Numbered from the stretch's first letter, positions 1 to 11,862 are shown. The stretch is 64,000 nt of DNA from Lithocarpus polystachyus (GCA_033629205.1 CM066168.1:7755679-7819678), one strand, 5' to 3'. Numbers and translations: made by a program. The notes: generated by a model not told the origin, from the sequence alone.

Positions 1-1089
1 TATGGGGCTTGGCACGTAAGTAGTACCAACGATATCTATGATCCAAAAACCCAAAAACTTATTGGGATTAAGAAATTGTTGAATTTTAAGGTATATGAAA
101 AAGACGGGATGAGCAAAACTGAATGGATTATGCATGAGTTTAGTCTCGCTGGGGATTCATTGGCAGGAGCAGACCCAGAATTATGCAGCAAGTTAGTGCT
201 TTGCGTTATTCAGAATACAGAGAAGAAGGGTTTTGATCATAAGGGAATTAAGTGTAATTTCAGGCATTGTTTCTCGTGCCGAAATCAGCAGCAACCTCTC
301 CAAACCATGTGGAAGACTAGGAATCAGGCTATTGAGTACCAATCACCTGTCCCAAACAACAACTTTACTATTCCCAGTGAGACAGGAATTAGGATTGGCA
401 CCTCATCTGGCACCTACCAATCAAAAGTGAATACTATTTACAACCATACTGCTAGTGCTGCTACTGGTGCTGAAACTGGGATTGGTACTTCAACAGGCAC
501 CTATGTTGAAGTGGGAAATTCATGCACTAACCAAGTCTTCAATTCAGAAGCAACCCGGCCAACCAAGAGGATATGCAGACTTTATCAAGATATGGGCATT
601 GGCATGGACATGCCTAGTCTACCATTGGGTAGTGGGTTCGAGTTGGGGAATCATGATTTTCAAGATTCCTATCAATCATCTCTTTTGAACACCACAAATA
701 TGGGAGCTTTGTACATGGACTACAACTCTAAACAAGAGACAAATATGGAAATTCCAAGTCTACCACAGGTTAGTGGGTTCGAGTTTGGAAATCAAGCTCA
801 TCAAGATGCCTTCCAATCATCTCCGTGGAACCCCACAAATATGGGAGCTTTGGACACTGACTGTAACTTTGATCAAGAGACAGGCATGGGCATGCCCAAT
901 TTACCACTGGGTAGTGGGTTCCATTTGGGGAATCAACCTATTCAAGTTGCCTATCAATCATCTCTCCCGAGCCCCAAAAATATGGGAGATTTCGATTCAA
1001 AGGAAGCCTGGAGCAAGAAGACGTGCTGTCTGCCACCAATACCACCCAATATTGGTCAATCCTCTGGTTTTGGTGGTTTTATTTTATAA
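1..1089 (+). CDS. NAC-domain transcription factor, 3' part (5' end outside window)
   Basis: The reading frame is open from base 1 to the TAA at 1087-1089, so the gene enters from the left edge. The first 75 or so residues match the end of a NAC DNA-binding domain: W-H-V-S in place of the usual WKATG, then IYDPKTQKLIGIKKLLNFK, then TEWIMHEFSL (subdomains C and D), then KLVLCVIQNTEKK (subdomain E). NAC proteins are plant-specific nuclear regulators; the C-terminal part usually carries the activation or repression region. Here that region is rich in Ser, Asn, Gly and Met and contains a 47-residue unit repeated about three times (604-1010). The start codon and subdomains A and B are missing from the window. 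The match is clear; the subfamily is not assignable. Confidence 0.88.
   Translation, partial: YGAWHVSSTNDIYDPKTQKLIGIKKLLNFKVYEKDGMSKTEWIMHEFSLAGDSLAGADPELCSKLVLCVIQNTEKKGFDHKGIKCNFRHCFSCRNQQQPLQTMWKTRNQAIEYQSPVPNNNFTIPSETGIRIGTSSGTYQSKVNTIYNHTASAATGAETGIGTSTGTYVEVGNSCTNQVFNSEATRPTKRICRLYQDMGIGMDMPSLPLGSGFELGNHDFQDSYQSSLLNTTNMGALYMDYNSKQETNMEIPSLPQVSGFEFGNQAHQDAFQSSPWNPTNMGALDTDCNFDQETGMGMPNLPLGSGFHLGNQPIQVAYQSSLPSPKNMGDFDSKEAWSKKTCCLPPIPPNIGQSSGFGGFIL
604..1010 (+). repeat. In-frame 141-bp tandem repeat in the NAC C-terminal region
   Basis: Three copies begin at 604 (MDMPSLPLGSGFELGN), 745 (MEIPSLPQVSGFEFGN) and 886 (MGMPNLPLGSGFHLGN). Both spacings are exactly 141 bp (47 codons); the third copy is incomplete. 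Each copy continues with a YQSS or FQSS motif and a TNMGAL or KNMGDF motif. The copies have diverged by substitution without losing frame. Confidence 0.9.
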
Positions 1090-3779
1090 GTTATAGGCAC
1101 AAACTTTTACTTTAGTTCAGTTTGTTCTATTCTGGTATTTTATTTGAAAGGTACTTGTTTTAAGTAATTTGTATTCAATTTGTTCATTCTATAGCCAATG
1201 ATGAAAAAATCTCAAGTTGTCAAGTCCTAGGTTTTTTTTTTTAAATGATATGTGGCGCGCAATTGCAGACATTACATTTTGTATATATAAATTATTTTTT
1301 TGGAACGGGAAAAGAAATTCATTTTGAGAGATGATTTTGCATTCACATTTGTTTCTTTGTTCACTTGATTGTGTCTTCAAGCCTTTAAGTATTTCGATCC
1401 TAGAAAATATTTGACATGTTAAACACTTACCTCAAGTGTTTGAAGAGTTTAACATGTTCGAGCTTAATTTTCACTCATTTTTCATGTAGTTGTTCCTTAT
1501 GAGGGAAAATCGATCAATTTACTTCAGCCATCCAATGTTTTTTTAGATGCTCTTGTTATTAGGTCTGCATGAGTCCCTTTTGGGGGAAAGTATATAATTT
1601 AGGTAGATTTTTGCGATTAATTGTATCATACTCTTGGTACTTTTGTGTGGTTAGTATTGCAGTATCTACATATATTATTAATTTCTACTGTTCTTTGTTT
1701 AGTTTTTGCAGTCCATTAGGTTTAACTGTTTTATGAATATGGCCTTTTTAGTTTTTATTTCATTTATGTCGCTACTTACATTTGATAACTCTCAATTGTT
1801 GTGCACATTTCTAAGCTTGGTTAGAACTTCTTACTCATTAGCTGGATACTCGGTGGAATTAAAGACTAGTGTTACCATTGAATGCTTGCTCTCTACTTTG
1901 TTGGTAAAAAATTGTAGGAAACTAATCTGAGTCTCTTTTTCTCTCTGTTTCCATGTGTTTTATGAAATGCCTAAGAGAAAGCTTAATAAAAGAGGACAGT
2001 CGTGTTTATGTAGAACAACAGGAAGATTATCTGCTGAAGAATCCAAAATATCATGTTGGTAAACCTTATTTCCTATGAAGAATCTCTTAATGGAATATTC
2101 AGGCCCAATATTCCTTCTATTTTTGTTGAACGCGGTGGATATATCCAGATTCTTCAATGATACTATGAGAATCTTCTAATAGGATATTCATAGCTAATAT
2201 ATACTCCTTCTGGTGGGATTAAATGTGGATAATTTTGGCGGGATTAAAATTGTATAGTGATGAGGTATAACTATCAAGTTGGTGCACCTCATCTGCTTTT
2301 TATATTTTCTACCATATTGTAGTAAAGAACAGAAATTACTTCCCTAAAGGAGCAGGCACCCATGTCACACAAGCTTCTCTGACCTAGAATAAGTTTACTT
2401 TGGATTTGAACCAGAGGTTTTGATCTGGCTAGAGCCCATCTCCACATGCCCTGGTGAATCACAGTAGAAACTTTGGTTTGGATGGAGTTAGCTACATCAT
2501 AAACATGGCAGTCCTCATGCCATAGAAAATAGAGATACCCTACCAACCTAATGTTCAAATATGGCATTGCTGGATTTCTCTAACATGGAATGCTGTTCCA
2601 CCCCATATGCCTTCTTGAAGTTGCTTTGGGTTGAGTGGGGTCGGGTCGGGTCGGGTCAGGTTGGTTTTAGTGAGTTGGTTGCACACCCTTACCTTTAAAC
2701 TCGCAATTGGGGAAAAACAATGTTTGATTTTTAGAGTAACTCTTAAGCGCAGAAGGGACTATTGGTCAAGAAACTATTCTCACAAAATATAAAAATGTAC
2801 AAATGGTTTAAAAAAAAAACGGTAACCTCTGAAGATGTAGCCGGTCAAAACCCCTCATCATTTTGTTGCTTAGGAAAATACTAGTTATTGTTTCCTTAAT
2901 TTGCCTATAAACACACCCAATTTCATAATATACTTAGGTATCCTAACTATGATTTGATTACATTACTTACACAAAAAATCACCACTAGCACTTAGTGAAA
3001 AAATGGATTTAGATTCACCACTTACAAGTTAACACTTAAGCATATTGTGGGTTGGAGTGAGACACACTCATCACACCGTACTTAAAAAGTACTATTTTAA
3101 CTTTTTTAAAAAAGTCTCTTAATTTTACAGCCAACTCTTCGTTTCCCATTGCCTAAATAATTCTATTTTGAAGTATATTGGTAGATTGAACCCATAGGCT
3201 ATGACAAATTTGTGTTTTTTAATTTATACATCGCTTGTTGCAAAGATAAAGCATAAACACTCAGTTTGTCACAAATATATATCATACCAACTTGCAACGT
3301 AAACAAAATGTGAAGGAACAGCCTATTTCACCATTTATAGTAATATTTTAGCATAAACCTAGTAAAATAGCAAAGAATTTCCATGGACTTACACAGGTTT
3401 AATGCCAATCTTGCTCAATGGATAAAGAATAAAGCGCTATTCATTATCAATATAGTTTATTCCGAAATATTTTATATGTAATGAACTATGAAGGGCAAAA
3501 GGCAAAAGCGATTACAATTTTTTTTTCTTTTATATATATATTTTTTCACCACATATCTTGTAGATTACCCTGTACAATATATTCCAAGCTTGCTATAATT
3601 AGCAAGTCATAAAATATATAGTTGCTTTGGAATGGAGTTTTTACTTAGTCCAAAACATAAAAATTAATAATTAAGCGCAACAGTCCTAAATTTCTCAAAC
3701 TAAAGTTTCCACGTAAAATTCCACTGCCCTGAGCCTGAGTTACCATATTTTCAGTTGTCTTCTTCTGTGCAAACTTGCT
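1090..3779. other. Intergenic, no gene recognised
   Basis: AT-rich DNA between the NAC gene and the DUF247 pseudogene. The first few hundred bases should hold the NAC 3' UTR. Short open frames here (for example 1706-1930 and 2289-2567 on the minus strand) show no recognisable domain. A small GGGTC tandem repeat lies at 2638-2657. No transposon ends were identified. Confidence 0.5.
2638..2657. repeat. GGGTC x4 microsatellite
   Basis: Four consecutive GGGTC units. No function inferred. Confidence 0.8.
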
Positions 3780-5123
3780 ATGAACCGAATAGATTCGAGT
3801 GACCCTGGTGAAACAAGAATTTGTGCCACCGAGGAGGCCGAGACAGAGAGCAAATCAATGCAAAACACAACCCTGGATGCTAGGTTTAACATGGTAACAA
3901 GTGCAGGAGACAATGCCATGAATGGATGTCCAACACCAAAGATACAGAAGGTCATATTCTGGCTACGAGATCGCAAGGATTTCAAGAAGTACTTCGAGCC
4001 AAGAGTGGTATCACTCGGTCCTATCCATCATGGTATGCCAAAGTACCAGCTTGGAGAGAAGTATAAGCTCGTCTTGGCATATGATTTCATCAAAAGTAGC
4101 AGCAAGGGTATAAGAGAATTATATTGAGGAGAAGATCAAAGAATTGAGGGAATGCTACGAGGTGGAGGTGACCAAGGACTATAATGATGAGTCCCTCGCT
4201 TGGCTTTTGTTCTTGGATGGCTGTGCAGTACTGCAATACATAAACTGCGCAACTCACAAAAAGTTCAAAGATTTGAATATAAAAATGGACTTTGTAGTCT
4301 TTGGACAACAGATTTTAATTTTGCTGAAGAACCAGCTTCCTTATCGTCTCTTCAAATGGTTGATGAGCTTGAGTGAGATAAAAAAGGAGTTGGAGGATTC
4401 CATTAACATTTACTTTCCAAATCAAGAAAGTCTTCATTCACAAGAGAAGCCAGAAGAACTAAGGATATCAATGGATGGAGAACCCATCCATCTTCTTGAC
4501 CTTAGGAGGACAACTCTATTGGGTAAACCACAACCAGTTTCTGATATCTTCCAAACTAGACAAGAGTTTAAAAAATTGCAACCTTATCTCAAACTTCAGG
4601 GGCTTAAACGCGTTGGTATTCATTTGAAACCAAGTAGGAATAGTTGCTTGAGAAACATATCTTTTGCAAAATCCTTTATGGACGCCTTTACCTACCTCCA
4701 ATCACTGTTGATGACACAACGAAATCAAAGTTCTTGAACTTGATAGCCTATGAGATGTGTCCGAATTTCCAACATGACTATGGAGTCACCTCTTACATAT
4801 GCTTCCTTGATGAACCAATTGATGAAGCCAAAGATGTTATGGATCTAATGAAAGCTGGTATACTGTACCACTTCCTTTCCAGCGATGAAGAAGTGGCTCA
4901 ACTCTTCAATGACATATCTAAGGACTTGGCAGCTAACCCTGAAATATACATTGATGTCAAATCCCAAATTCACAAGCACTTCTTGAACAAATTTCATCGC
5001 TTGACGTTTCAATTTATGCACGATCATTTCAGCGCCCCTTGGACGATGATAACTTTCTTTTTCTCAATTTCAGCACTTGTTCTAAGTATTCTACAGACAA
5101 TTTCCGCAGACAGGTGGTCATGA
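3780..5123 (+). pseudogene. DUF247 protein gene, broken by two frameshifts
   Basis: Three consecutive frames together cover a typical single-exon DUF247 protein. Segment 1 (ATG 3780 to stop 4127) holds the hallmark VSLGPIHHG. Segment 2, in another frame (about 4110-4737), begins with IEEKIKELRECYEV and holds FLDGCAVLQ, LLKNQLPYRLF and LLDLRR. Segment 3 returns to the first frame (about 4670-5123) with LYLPPITVDD, FLNLIAYEMC, SDEEVAQLFNDISKDL and a C-terminal hydrophobic segment after FSAPWTMI that resembles the usual membrane anchor. The frame changes lie near 4108-4115 and 4665-4695. DUF247 proteins are plant-specific; some function in self-incompatibility, most are uncharacterised. An assembly error at either break cannot be excluded. 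Confidence 0.85.
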
Positions 5124-5599
5124 CTTCTATCTGTTAGAGATAAAAATGTCAGTATGTACGTATGTGAAATATTTTATTCTTGAACTTTATTATTACACAT
5201 GCATGTAATAAAATATGGAGATGAATATTTTATAAAAGGATAATTATTGTTTCATATTTTATGTTTTAATGATTTTTTAAGAGTTTTAATCTATAGCGTC
5301 TGCTTCTGATGATAGCTCTTTATCATCAAGCCAAGATATAAATCAGTTGAAGATGTAGATCAGGTTTCTAGCTATAAGGGTTTGTACTAACAAGAGTGAA
5401 ATAGAGGTTTTGTAAGCGGCTTGTGTTTCTCTGTCTTAGAAAGTGAGTTTCTTTCTTCTCTTAGGCAGTAGAAGTGTTTCTGTCCCTTCTTACGAAGGAG
5501 AGTTTGTACCTCTAAGGTAACAAGGTTACCTTTGGAGCTAGTGAGGATTTTGTTTTTTTGGGTTTTAGGGAAACACAGTCAGTTTGTTCTTTACCTATC

Positions 5600-7096
5600 A
5601 TGGGTATGGAGGACTTAGCAGAAAAATGGAATCACTTTACTCTATCAAAGAGGGAGAATACAGGTTTTGTACTTCAAAGAGATCAACAAACGGGTGAGTT
5701 CGTCATAGCAGCACAATTCCTGATGGCACGATTCCTTATGGAAATCATGGCAAGAACCTTCAAACAATTATGGAGGTCCACGAATGGCTTCAAGATCCGC
5801 AACCAGAAGGAAAATCAAGTGCTATTTGTTTTTGACAATGTGGGTGATGTGGATCAAATACTGAAGAATCAGCCTTGGAGTTTCGACAAGCACCTAGTAA
5901 TGCTATAGAGACACAATTCGGATATTCCAGTATGTGAGTTAGTTTTCAAGACAATGTTGTTCTGGGTTCAGGTCCATGATATTTCGGTGCGTTTCATGAC
6001 GAGAAAGGTAATAGAAGAGATTTGTGACACAATTGGGGAGGTTCAGAAATCCACGGGTGTAGTTGATGAGGAAGGTGGACATTTTATAAGGGTTCATGTT
6101 CTCATTGATATCTTTCTACCACTATGTCAGGGGAGGTTGATCACAACAGAGAATGGAGGAAAATTCTGGATTAGTTTTAAATATGAAAGGCTACTGAATT
6201 TTTGCTTTTGGTGTGGGCGCTTGAATCACAGCAACAAAAATTGTGAATTATGGATAGAGAGTAAAGGAACTCTTACTCCAGATCAACAACAGTTCAATTC
6301 CTCTCTAAGGGCAGCTCCTTATACCTCGGCAGGGAAGGACGTTATTTATGTCCTAGGATTTTATGAACGTGCGAAGCCTAGAGCCTGTGCTGAGTTCCAA
6401 GGTGTTCAGTCACAGTCAAGCTCATCAGTGAGAGCGGAGGAGGGAGGTCCGGTGGTGGTGCAGCCAGCAGAGAGGATGACATAAAGGTGCACTAATGGTG
6501 AGGCATTAAAGACCATTGATGGTGAGACGTTACAGTTCATTGACGGCATTAAAGAAGGTGAGGCGTAGGAAAATAATTGCATGGATGTGGAAGACACACC
6601 ACAAGGAATCCAATAGATTTTGGACTCTTTATCACCTCCTATTAATGCTCCTAATGATGAGGGAGTTATTATGGAATCCAAAAATTCAATTCCTAATTCA
6701 GTTTTCGAAGCTGATTTATTTGATATACAAACGAGGGAGATTGATGAAGCTTTAAATACGTATGGGAATAACACTGAAATTAAGGGAATTCAAAATGATG
6801 CAATTAATGCCCACTCAACTTCTCCAGCCAATCAAATCGTGTCTGATGAGAGGGGGAGAGCTAGACAGGCTGGCACTAGGGCAACACGGAAAAAAAAAAA
6901 AAAATTCACCACAGCCACCAACAGAGGAAAAAATAGGCAAGGAGTCCGGGGGAGGGCAGAGGACAGATTGGTGGTGGGAAATAAAAATTGTGAAGAAAGG
7001 AAGGGAGAGTCTCAGCTGGAGTTACCAAGTAAACATCAACGGGTTTCAAAAGATGAGGGTGAGTCAATTTATTCAATGGTGGAGGCTGAGGATTAG
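5600..7096 (+). pseudogene. LINE ORF1 (DUF4283 + zinc knuckle), interrupted
   Basis: ORF1 of plant L1-like LINEs encodes an RNA-binding protein that packages the element RNA. The frame opens at ATG 5600 (MGMEDLAEKW) and keeps one phase to the stop at 7094-7096, broken by TAG at 5906-5908 and TAA at 6482-6484. The N-terminal DUF4283-like part holds VLFVFDNVGDVDQILKNQPW and LFWVQVHDI. A zinc knuckle follows, CFWCGRLNHSNKNCELW, with C-X2-C-X4-H-X4-C spacing. The C-terminal third is Lys/Arg-rich. ORF2 begins 14 bp downstream. Confidence 0.88.
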
Positions 7097-7110
7097 CCCC
7101 GCCAATCGCA

Positions 7111-10100
7111 ATGAGTTGCTTAGTTTGGAACTGTCGCGGCCTTAGGAACCCATGTACAGGGAATGAGCTTGCTAAAATGGTGAGGGCTAAAGATCCTTCT
7201 GTCGTGTTTTTAGCCGAAACATAGGCAGACGAGGCAAGACTAAAAGATGTGAAGAGGAAGATTCAATTTGAGAATATGTTTGTATCGCCGAGGAATAATA
7301 GAGGAGGCAGGTTAGTATTTTTTTGGAGGGAGCCAGTTGATGTTTTAGTGGAGGGTTTTGATAAGAACCATGTCGATACTATCATCAATAAAAATAAAGT
7401 AAACGAGTGGAGATTTACGGGTTTCTATGGTGAACCTGACACGCAGAAGATGGTGGAATCTTAGGACTTTCTTAGAGTCTTAAATCAGAAATTCAGATTG
7501 CCATGGTTGTGTGTGAGGGATTTCAATGAGTTAGTTCAAAGTGATGAAAAATTGGGTGGAAATAGGAGAAGTAATAATCAAATGCAACTCTTCCGTGATG
7601 CAATTGATGCTTGTGGTTTTATTGACTTGGGGTATCGGGGTTCAAAATTTACATGGAGCAAACATTTCAGTAATGGGTATTCGATATGGGAAAGATTAGA
7701 TAAAGCTCTTTGCACTCTGGAGTGGCTCACCCAATTTGCAAGTATGAAGGTTACTCATCTTACATGCACTACATCGAATCATTCTCCTTTATGGATCACT
7801 TCCAAGTGACATACCACCCCCTCCTATTTCTAGGCCTTTCTGCTTTGAAGAAATGTGGTTGTCAGTTAAGTGATGTGGTTGGGTAATTGAAGCGGTATGG
7901 AGAAATAAATCTAGCTATGAAGTCGAGACCTAAGTGTTGAAAAAAAATTGAGAGATGTGGAACAAAACTTACACAATGGAGTAGGAGGAATTTCGGACAT
8001 GTTAGGAAGGAAATTGTGGAGAAAAGAAAATGTTTGGCTAAGGCAGAATTGGAGGCAAGGCAATCTGGGTGTAATTTTCAGGTTAGAGAGCTGAAATTGG
8101 AGATTAATGAATTGTTGGTTAAAGAAAATATAACGTGGAGGAAGCGTGCAAAATCCTTTTGGTTGGTGGGTGGAGATATGAACTCAAAATATTTCCATAG
8201 TCGAGCAACCCAAAGGTATCGGAGGAATCAGATTTTGGGTATACAAAACTCCTTGGGGGATTGGGTAACTCAACCCAATGACATTGTCGAGACATTCATT
8301 GAGTTCTACCAGCAACTCTTTGCCTCTTTAAATCCCATAATGGAGGAGGCAGCCTTGAACCACATGGAAAAAAGTGTTACCGACGAAATGAATGCCATGC
8401 TCATGCAAGAATTTACGAAGATGGAGGTTGAGGTAGCACTTAAACAAATGATTCCCCTAAAAGCTCCTGGCCCTGACGGTATGCCCCCTCTCTTCTATCA
8501 AATTTTTTGGAGTCTAGTTGGTGATGATGTTTCAAAAACAATTTTGTCAAGGCTAAATTCGGCCACTATACCCCACCCCCTAAACCATACCTTTATAACT
8601 TTAATTCCAAAAACAAAAAACCCCTTGGCTGCCACTGATTACCGCCCTATTAGTCTATGCAATGTACTTTATAAAATTTTCTCTAAAGTCCTTGCCAATA
8701 GGTTAAAAGTGATGAGAAAGATGGGTTTCAATGAACACTGGATTACTCATATGATGATTTGTGTCAAAACAGTGTCTTATTCCGTGCTTGTAAGTGGGGA
8801 GCCACAAGGGATGATTGAACCTTCAAGGGGTATTCGCCAAGGAGACCCCCTTTCTCCCTTCCTATTTTTATTATGCACGGAAGGACTTAATAGTCTTATT
8901 GTGAAGGCAGAAAAGGAGGGCTTTATCCATGGATTTTCCCTAAACAGGAGAGGTCCTAAACTAATCCATTTGCTCTTTGCAGATGATAGCATATTGTTTT
9001 GCAGGTCCAATAGGAGTGAATGTCAAAAGTTGTTGGAAATTTTGGCCCTCTATGAAAGCTTGTCGGGGCAAAAAATTAAACGAGACAAAACTTCCATTTT
9101 TTTTAGCAAGTCCACTATCGAGGCCATGAGGACAAAAATTAAGGAAGCTTTGGGGGTGCCAAAAATTATGCATTATGACAAATATCTTGGTTTACCATCA
9201 TTAGTGGGGAGACATAAAAAGGCGAGTTTTGATTATATAAAAGAGAGGGTGTGGAGGAAGCTACAAGGTTAGGAAGAAAAATTGCTTTCTCAAGTGAGGA
9301 GGGAAGTGTTCATCAAGGTCGTGGTGCAAGCGATTCCCACATTCACAATGAGCTGTTTCAAGCTCCTAATGGGCATTTGTGATGAAATTGAAAAGCTCAT
9401 TCGAAGGTTTTGGTGGGGCCAAAGGGGAGACCAGAGGAAGATTTATTGGGTTAGATGGGAGGAAATGTGTGAACCAAAATCCGAAGGGGGTATGGGTTTC
9501 AAGGAGTTAGCTTTGTTCAATGATGCTCTTTTGGCTAAGCAAACTTAGAGGCTGCTGCATAACCACGATTCTTTGTTTTACAAAGTATTCAAATCAAGGT
9601 TCTTTCCCAATTGTTTAGTTCTAGAAGCTAAGGAAGGTCATGGAGGCTCATACGCATGGAGGAGTATTTTGAAGGGTAGGAAGGTTATTTGGCGGGGTGC
9701 AAAGTGGAGAGTTGGTGATGAGAAAAATATCAAATTATGGGGAGACAAATGGCTGCCCTCTTTACATACTCCGACAGTCCATGGACCCCTCACGGCAGAT
9801 TTGCAAAATGCCAAGGTCTGTTCCCTCATAAATCCTGTCACACGGCAATGAAATTATAGGTTGTTGCAAAACTCCTTTAGTGCAGAAGAATCGGAGCTGA
9901 TACAGAAAATCCCACTCAGCCGAATGCCCGAATTAATGCAAACGACACCCTATTCTGGCCTTATGTACAATCTGGTGAGTACTCGGTCAGGTCTGGGTAT
10001 TTCTTACTCAAGACTGAAACAAAATCAGACACTCCTTTGAGACAAAACAATACCGAACTAATGAAACCATTGTGGAAAAAAATTTGGAAAATGCCAATGC

Positions 10101-11019
10101 CTTGAAAAGTCTGAAACTTTCTGTGGAGGGCTTGTAGGAATGCAATTCCAATGAAGAAGAATCAGCGTCGCTGTGTGGTAGAAGACTCACTCTGTCCCCT
10201 TTGTTTGCAACATGAAGAGACCGTGCTCCATGCACTCTGGTCTTGCCTGGAGCTAGCACAGGTGTGGGATGATAATAACCAATGGAGTTTTAAAAACCAA
10301 ATGACATTCCGTGATTTTCCACAATTGCTCCAACATGTTCTTGATTCGGATTGCAGAGGAGAACTTTTTGCTATGCAAGCTTGGACGGTTTGGTTCAGGA
10401 GAAATAAGGTTAGAACATCTCCGCCGGGTTTCCCTTTGAATCTGATTGCACAGAGAGCATATGACACCTTGATGGAGTACAGAGCAGCTCAGCGAACGCC
10501 ACACAGCACAAGGCCTTCAGTTTGAACAGATGCTAGGTGGTCACCACCTCCTGATGGCTGGTATAAAGCAAATATTGATGCAGCCACGTTCCAAGAGGAC
10601 GGAAGAGCAGGAAATGGAGTCATTTGGCGCGACAGCAATGAGTTGGTTATGGCGTCTGCATCATAAAACATCCAGCTCACGTCTTCAGTGGTGGAAATGG
10701 AAGCTTTGGCTGCCATCCGAGCCATTGAACTCTCTTCCGAGTTGGGTTTTGACAGAGTTGTCTTTGAGGGTGATTGTCAAACAGTCATAAAGGCATTAAC
10801 AGATCCATCTCAACCTTTTGCAACCTATGGCTTACTGATCCGAGATGCACAGGTCTTGGCAAATCGGTTTAGTGGGGTTAGGATCCAATATATGCTAGAG
10901 AAAGTAACAAAATAGCTCACAACCTTACTAGATATGCACGTCATATCATAGGTTATTACATATGGATGGATGATGTTCTAGTCCATTGTTTGAATGTTTA
11001 TCAGGTAGATATGCCTTAA
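7111..11019 (+). pseudogene. LINE ORF2 (endonuclease - reverse transcriptase - RNase H), interrupted
   Basis: ORF2 opens at ATG 7111 (MSCLVWNCRGLRNP), the usual start of plant L1 endonucleases. The endonuclease (about 7111-7809) has GFYGEPD, a degenerate WLCVRDFNE, and SNHSPLWI where SDH is expected, so a catalytic Asp is changed. The RT (8016-9272) has GDMNSKYFH, LKAPGPDGMPPLF, DYRPISLCNVLYKI, RGIRQGDPLSPFLF and LLFADDSILFC (FADD at 8976-8987), but lacks the block with the first catalytic Asp. zf-RVT follows at about 10130-10260 (CPLCLQHEETVLHALWSC). RNase H lies at about 10540-10915 (YKANIDAA, EMEALAAI, FEGDCQTV). Stops at 7222-7224, 7462-7464, 9270-9272, 9546-9548 and 9849-9851 plus several frame changes inactivate it. 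Confidence 0.92.
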
Positions 11020-11126
11020 TGAAATAAAATTCAAGTTTTTTTTTCTCAAAAAAGAAAAAAAAAAGACATAAATCATTTTTTGGTGTAGGCAGATATTAAA
11101 TCCCAAATCTCTTATTTAATGATTTT

Positions 11127-11539
11127 ATTTTGTAATTAAGGTTCCTTTTGTTTACCCCTAAAAGGTATTCCATTGAAAAATGTTTCACCTAATGATTGGC
11201 CAATCTTCAATAAATCAATAGCTAAAAGAAAATTCCTAACTAGAAAATTACCAACCTTTAGAAAAATTTAAATATACCAATTGTCACTAAACACTAGTGC
11301 CGCCAAATCCTAATATTTTTCTCACGTGCATGAGATCGACAAAAGTCCAAACTTGCAATTCCTCAAAATTTTGAAATAGAGAAAGAAGAGGTGGGCTTGA
11401 CTGCTTAGTTGAAGCAAAAATATTACAAAACTCTTCAAATAAAAGAACGAATATTTAATATTTTTAACTTCAAAAATGGGAGAGATACGAAATAGATAGT
11501 ATTTGGGTAGCAAGTGTATGGTAATAATATGTTTTAGAG
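11127..11539. other. AT-rich spacer, nothing recognised
   Basis: Low-complexity AT-rich DNA between the SINE TSD and the next retroposon TSD. No coding potential or element ends seen. Confidence 0.5.
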
Positions 11540-11552
11540 AGATTACGTGGGT

Positions 11553-11849
11553 CTTTTTTTTTTTTTTTTTGTTAGTGGTCCTATTTTATAGAAAAAAAAC
11601 TGTGTTTTTTTATTTTATTTTTTATATATAATTTTTATTTTAAAATTTTAATTTATAAGTGAATAAATTAATTTAAAAATTCATAGAAGAGTGGTCCTAT
11701 TTTTTAGGCAATGTTTTAGTGGGAGTTAGAGTTGCATTTTTACCTGATTGTCATTTAGTTTTGTCTCTACTTAAACATAGGGGTGTAGGGGTATTTTTGA
11801 ACTAAAAAGTAAGGAATCCAAACAAAGGAAGCCTCTTAAATAATAGTAT
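11553..11849 (-). mobile_element. Short retroposon of unknown family (minus orientation)
   Basis: A 13-bp perfect direct repeat AGATTACGTGGGT at 11540-11552 and 11850-11862 flanks about 297 bp. The left end is a run of T (about 18), which is a poly(A) tail read from the minus strand. Long TSD plus a tail indicates insertion by LINE machinery. No box A or B and no coding domain is evident, so it could be a truncated LINE 3' end or an unclassified SINE. Confidence 0.6.
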
Positions 11850-11862
11850 AGATTACGTGGGT

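Larger units (their letters stand above)
5346..11062 (+). mobile_element. L1-type LINE (non-LTR retrotransposon), nearly full length, decayed
   Basis: About 5.7 kb with 5' UTR (5346-5599), ORF1 (5600-7096), ORF2 (7111-11019) and an A-rich 3' end at about 11048-11064. The TSD is AAGAYATAAATCA at 5333-5345 and 11063-11075, 12 of 13 matching. Flanking DNA on both sides is the same SINE, which independently confirms the boundaries. Order of domains is DUF4283 and zinc knuckle, then endonuclease, reverse transcriptase, zf-RVT and RNase H. Many nonsense codons, at least three frame changes and a deletion inside the RT make it non-autonomous. Confidence 0.92.
5277..11114 (-). mobile_element. tRNA-derived SINE (family 1), 5'-truncated, split by a LINE
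   Basis: The left piece (5277-5345) and the right piece (11076-11114) are the two halves of a minus-strand SINE. The right piece carries the reverse complement of the 'gcctacaccaaaaa' block common to all family-1 copies here, and the left piece carries the 'tgatgata' stem region and the tail. The SINE's own TSD is TTTAATGATTTT, present perfectly at 5265-5276 and 11115-11126. The head containing box A is missing, so this copy was 5'-truncated at insertion. A LINE later inserted at the ATAAATCA site. Confidence 0.75.
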
